From positions 1-7,045 of the forward strand of contig CATPAP010000276.1 in NCBI GenBank assembly GCA_955651875.1: DNA of 7,045 bases. Reading direction: 5' to 3'. Both the position numbers and the translations under genes were made by a program. The notes below the pieces were generated by a model. The model was given only the letters and a program-made list of their open reading frames with translations. It ran no database searches and was not told the origin of the DNA. Positions 5,696-7,045 of this stretch are shown here, piece by piece (position 1 is the stretch's first letter; every line of letters starts with the position of its first letter). This DNA comes from Candidatus Dormiibacterota bacterium (GTDB lineage: Bacteria > Chloroflexota > Dormibacteria > Aeolococcales > Aeolococcaceae).

Positions 5696-6265
5696 CTAGG
5701 ACGTGTCCCGCTCCTTGCTCTTCGCCGCGGCGGCAAGGGCCTCCTTGCGCAGCAGCCTCTGATCGCGACGGACGCGCGCCCGCTGCTGCCGCCGCCTCTC
5801 CTCGTCGGTGGCCGCGATCACCGGGGGGACCTCGGTGGGTTGGCCATCCACGTCGAGCGCGACGAACACGAGGTGAGCGCTGGCGACGTAGCGCCACTGC
5901 TCGGTGGCGATGTTCTCGACGTCCACCCTCACGCCCACCTCCATCGAGGTGCGATGGGCATCGTTGACCATGGCGCGGACCGTCACGAGGTCACCGATGA
6001 ACACGGGCGCGAGAAAGCTCATGTCGTCCATCGAGGCAGTGACGACGCGCCTGTGACAGTGGCGCATCGCCGCGATGCCGGCTGCCTCGTCGACGAGCCG
6101 CATGATCGAGCCGCCGTGGACGTTGCCGTCGTTGTTGGCCTGCGTGATGTCCATCACGGTGGCGGTTTGCGTGCGGGACGCCGAGGGCAGGCGCGCGGCC
6201 ATGTCGACCGGCTCGCTGTACTGGCGATCGCGCTCCGCGCGCAGTCGCGCCCATGGGTCGCTCAT
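5696..6265 (-). CDS. Acyl-CoA thioesterase, hotdog fold (YciA/BACH-like)
   Basis: This 189-residue single-hotdog protein should hydrolyse acyl-CoA to free acid and CoA in the cytoplasm. The family motif is clear: N44-N-D-G-N-V-H50-G-G-S-I-M-R-L-V-D59-E, with the conserved HGG turn at the head of the central helix and D59 as the likely catalytic acid. The following segment ASMDDMSFLAPVFIGDLV (78-93) is also typical. Residues 153-189 form a strongly charged Arg/Lys/Glu tail, probably helical and beyond the hotdog core. ATG 6265 is chosen because GAGGT lies 6 nt before it and its ATG overlaps the upstream stop as ATGA (6265-6262), implying translational coupling to the amidohydrolase. A start at 6319 would extend into the upstream gene without similarity. 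The HemQ-family gene follows after 14 nt. Confidence 0.9.
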   Translation of the reverse strand: MSDPWARLRAERDRQYSEPVDMAARLPSASRTQTATVMDITQANNDGNVHGGSIMRLVDEAAGIAAMRHCHRRVVTASMDDMSFLAPVFIGDLVTVRAMVNDAHRTSMEVGVRVDVENIATEQWRYVASAHLVFVALDVDGQPTEVPPVIAATDEERRRQQRARVRRDQRLLRKEALAAAAKSKERDTS

Positions 6266-7045
6266 GCCAGCACCTCGAGCGCTGCGCGCACCAGCGTGCC
6301 CACCCCGATGGGAAGGCATCGCTCGTCGATGTCGAACTCGGCGCTGTGATGCGGCGCCACCCTGTGCCTGGCGACGTCACCGGCACCGACGAGGAAATAG
6401 CAGCCGCTGCCGGCGCCGTTGATGAGGCAGGCGACGTCGTCGCCGACTGTGACGGGCTGCGGGGTGACCACGTTGTCGGCCCCGACCGTCGCGGCCGCCG
6501 CGCGGCGCACGATCTCGACCGATTCCGCGTCGCTGATCACCGGCGGACAGCCGGCGGCGCGCTCGAACTCCGCGCTCGACCCCGACGCCGAGGCGATCGC
6601 GGCCGCCACCTCGGCGACTCGGCGCAGCAGGCGCTCACGTTCGTCCGGGTCGATGGCGCGCACCGTGCCCCGCAACCGCACCTCGTCGGCGATGACGTTG
6701 AAGGCGCTGCCGCCCTCAATGCGGCCGATGCTCACCACTGCCGGCGAGAATGGGGAGGTCTCGCGGCTGACGATGCTCTGCAGCGCCATCACCACCTGGG
6801 CGGCGCCGACGACGGGGTCGATGCTGGTGTGGGGCATGCCGCCATGGCCGCCGCGCCCGCGCACGATGATGCCGAACTCGTCGGCACTCCCGAAGATGGG
6901 CCCGTCCTTGACACCGACCTGGCCGACCTGGAGCGGCGCCCAGAGGTGGATCCCGAGGACGCGGTCGACGCCGTCGAGAGCACCGTCATCGATCATCGGG
7001 AGGGCCCCAGAGGCGATCTCCTCGGCAGGCTGGAAGCAGAGCCGA
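6262..7045 (-). CDS. M20-family amidohydrolase (M20D-like), N-terminus outside window
   Basis: About 260 C-terminal residues are visible; the start lies beyond the right edge. M20D enzymes are metal-dependent hydrolases that split amide bonds of N-acyl amino acids, hippurate, indole-acetyl amino acids or N-acetyl-diaminopimelate. The frame from the edge begins RLCFQPAEE, the conserved FQPAEE segment with metal-binding/catalytic Glu, followed by GIHLWAPLQVG, then GRGGHGGMPHTSIDP (visible residues about 63-77) of the lid/dimerisation domain, GGSAFNVIADEVRLRGTVR, and a C-terminal HHSAEFDIDE (232-241) carrying the last metal-site His. The usual GEDF-type segment near the end reads VGDDVACL here, an Asp in place of Glu. 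Its stop overlaps the thioesterase start (ATGA), so the two are likely co-translated. The first metal-binding Cys/His pair is outside the window, and substrate cannot be told. Confidence 0.92.
   Translation of the reverse strand, partial: RLCFQPAEEIASGALPMIDDGALDGVDRVLGIHLWAPLQVGQVGVKDGPIFGSADEFGIIVRGRGGHGGMPHTSIDPVVGAAQVVMALQSIVSRETSPFSPAVVSIGRIEGGSAFNVIADEVRLRGTVRAIDPDERERLLRRVAEVAAAIASASGSSAEFERAAGCPPVISDAESVEIVRRAAAATVGADNVVTPQPVTVGDDVACLINGAGSGCYFLVGAGDVARHRVAPHHSAEFDIDERCLPIGVGTLVRAALEVLA

Noticed and set aside
4224..6349. Long plus-strand open frames (390 and 318 codons) opposite the operon
   Set aside because: They lie antisense to clear ligase, HemQ-family and thioesterase genes, and their His/Arg/Asp-rich translations match no family.
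1..7045. CRISPR array, insertion sequence, integrase, attachment-site duplication at the tRNA, or phage genes
   Set aside because: I saw no regularly spaced direct repeats, no transposase or integrase motifs and no repeated copy of the tRNA 3' end in the window.

Overview
The window is high-GC DNA, about two thirds G+C by eye with strong G/C bias at third codon positions. It encodes only ordinary chromosomal bacterial genes. FAD-dependent thymidylate synthase (ThyX), a chlorite-dismutase-family haem protein, promoters whose -10 box sits directly before a start codon (leaderless mRNAs), and a GC-rich tRNA all fit an Actinomycetota or Chloroflexota-like lineage. The haem protein looks closer to the Thermus/Chloroflexi style of the family than to the mycobacterial style, but the phylum cannot be settled from this sequence. 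There is no phage, transposon, CRISPR or plasmid signal.

Layout. Positions 2-79 are the C-terminal tail of an unidentified plus-strand gene. Positions 80-323 hold no credible gene, only inverted repeats, including a perfect 17-bp palindrome at 208-224. A minus-strand group follows: tRNA-Gly(UCC) with encoded CCA (324-399), an A-type iron-sulfur carrier of the ErpA/IscA family (517-882) and ThyX (995-1783). A 134-bp divergent promoter region separates thyX from a plus-strand GlcF/GlpC-like iron-sulfur protein (1918-3225). That gene ends against a converging minus-strand operon, with a perfect 7-bp-stem hairpin in the gap (3230-3250) that could stop transcription from both sides.

The converging operon reads leftward from the right edge. 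It contains an M20-family amidohydrolase (partial, 6262-7045), an acyl-CoA thioesterase (5696-6265, ATGA overlap), a HemQ/chlorite-dismutase-family protein (4932-5681, 14 nt gap) and an AlkK-type fatty acyl-CoA ligase (3258-4910, 21 nt gap). A plausible but unproven link is release of acyl groups from N-acyl amino acids, activation to CoA thioesters, and thioesterase control of the acyl-CoA pool. The haem protein does not obviously belong to that scheme, and it has its own candidate leaderless promoter.

No wholly new system is evident. The points most worth checking are the mixed operon, the two candidate leaderless starts, a one-residue-longer ThyX signature motif, an orphan GlcF-like protein with a damaged first CCG domain, and the palindrome at 208-224.
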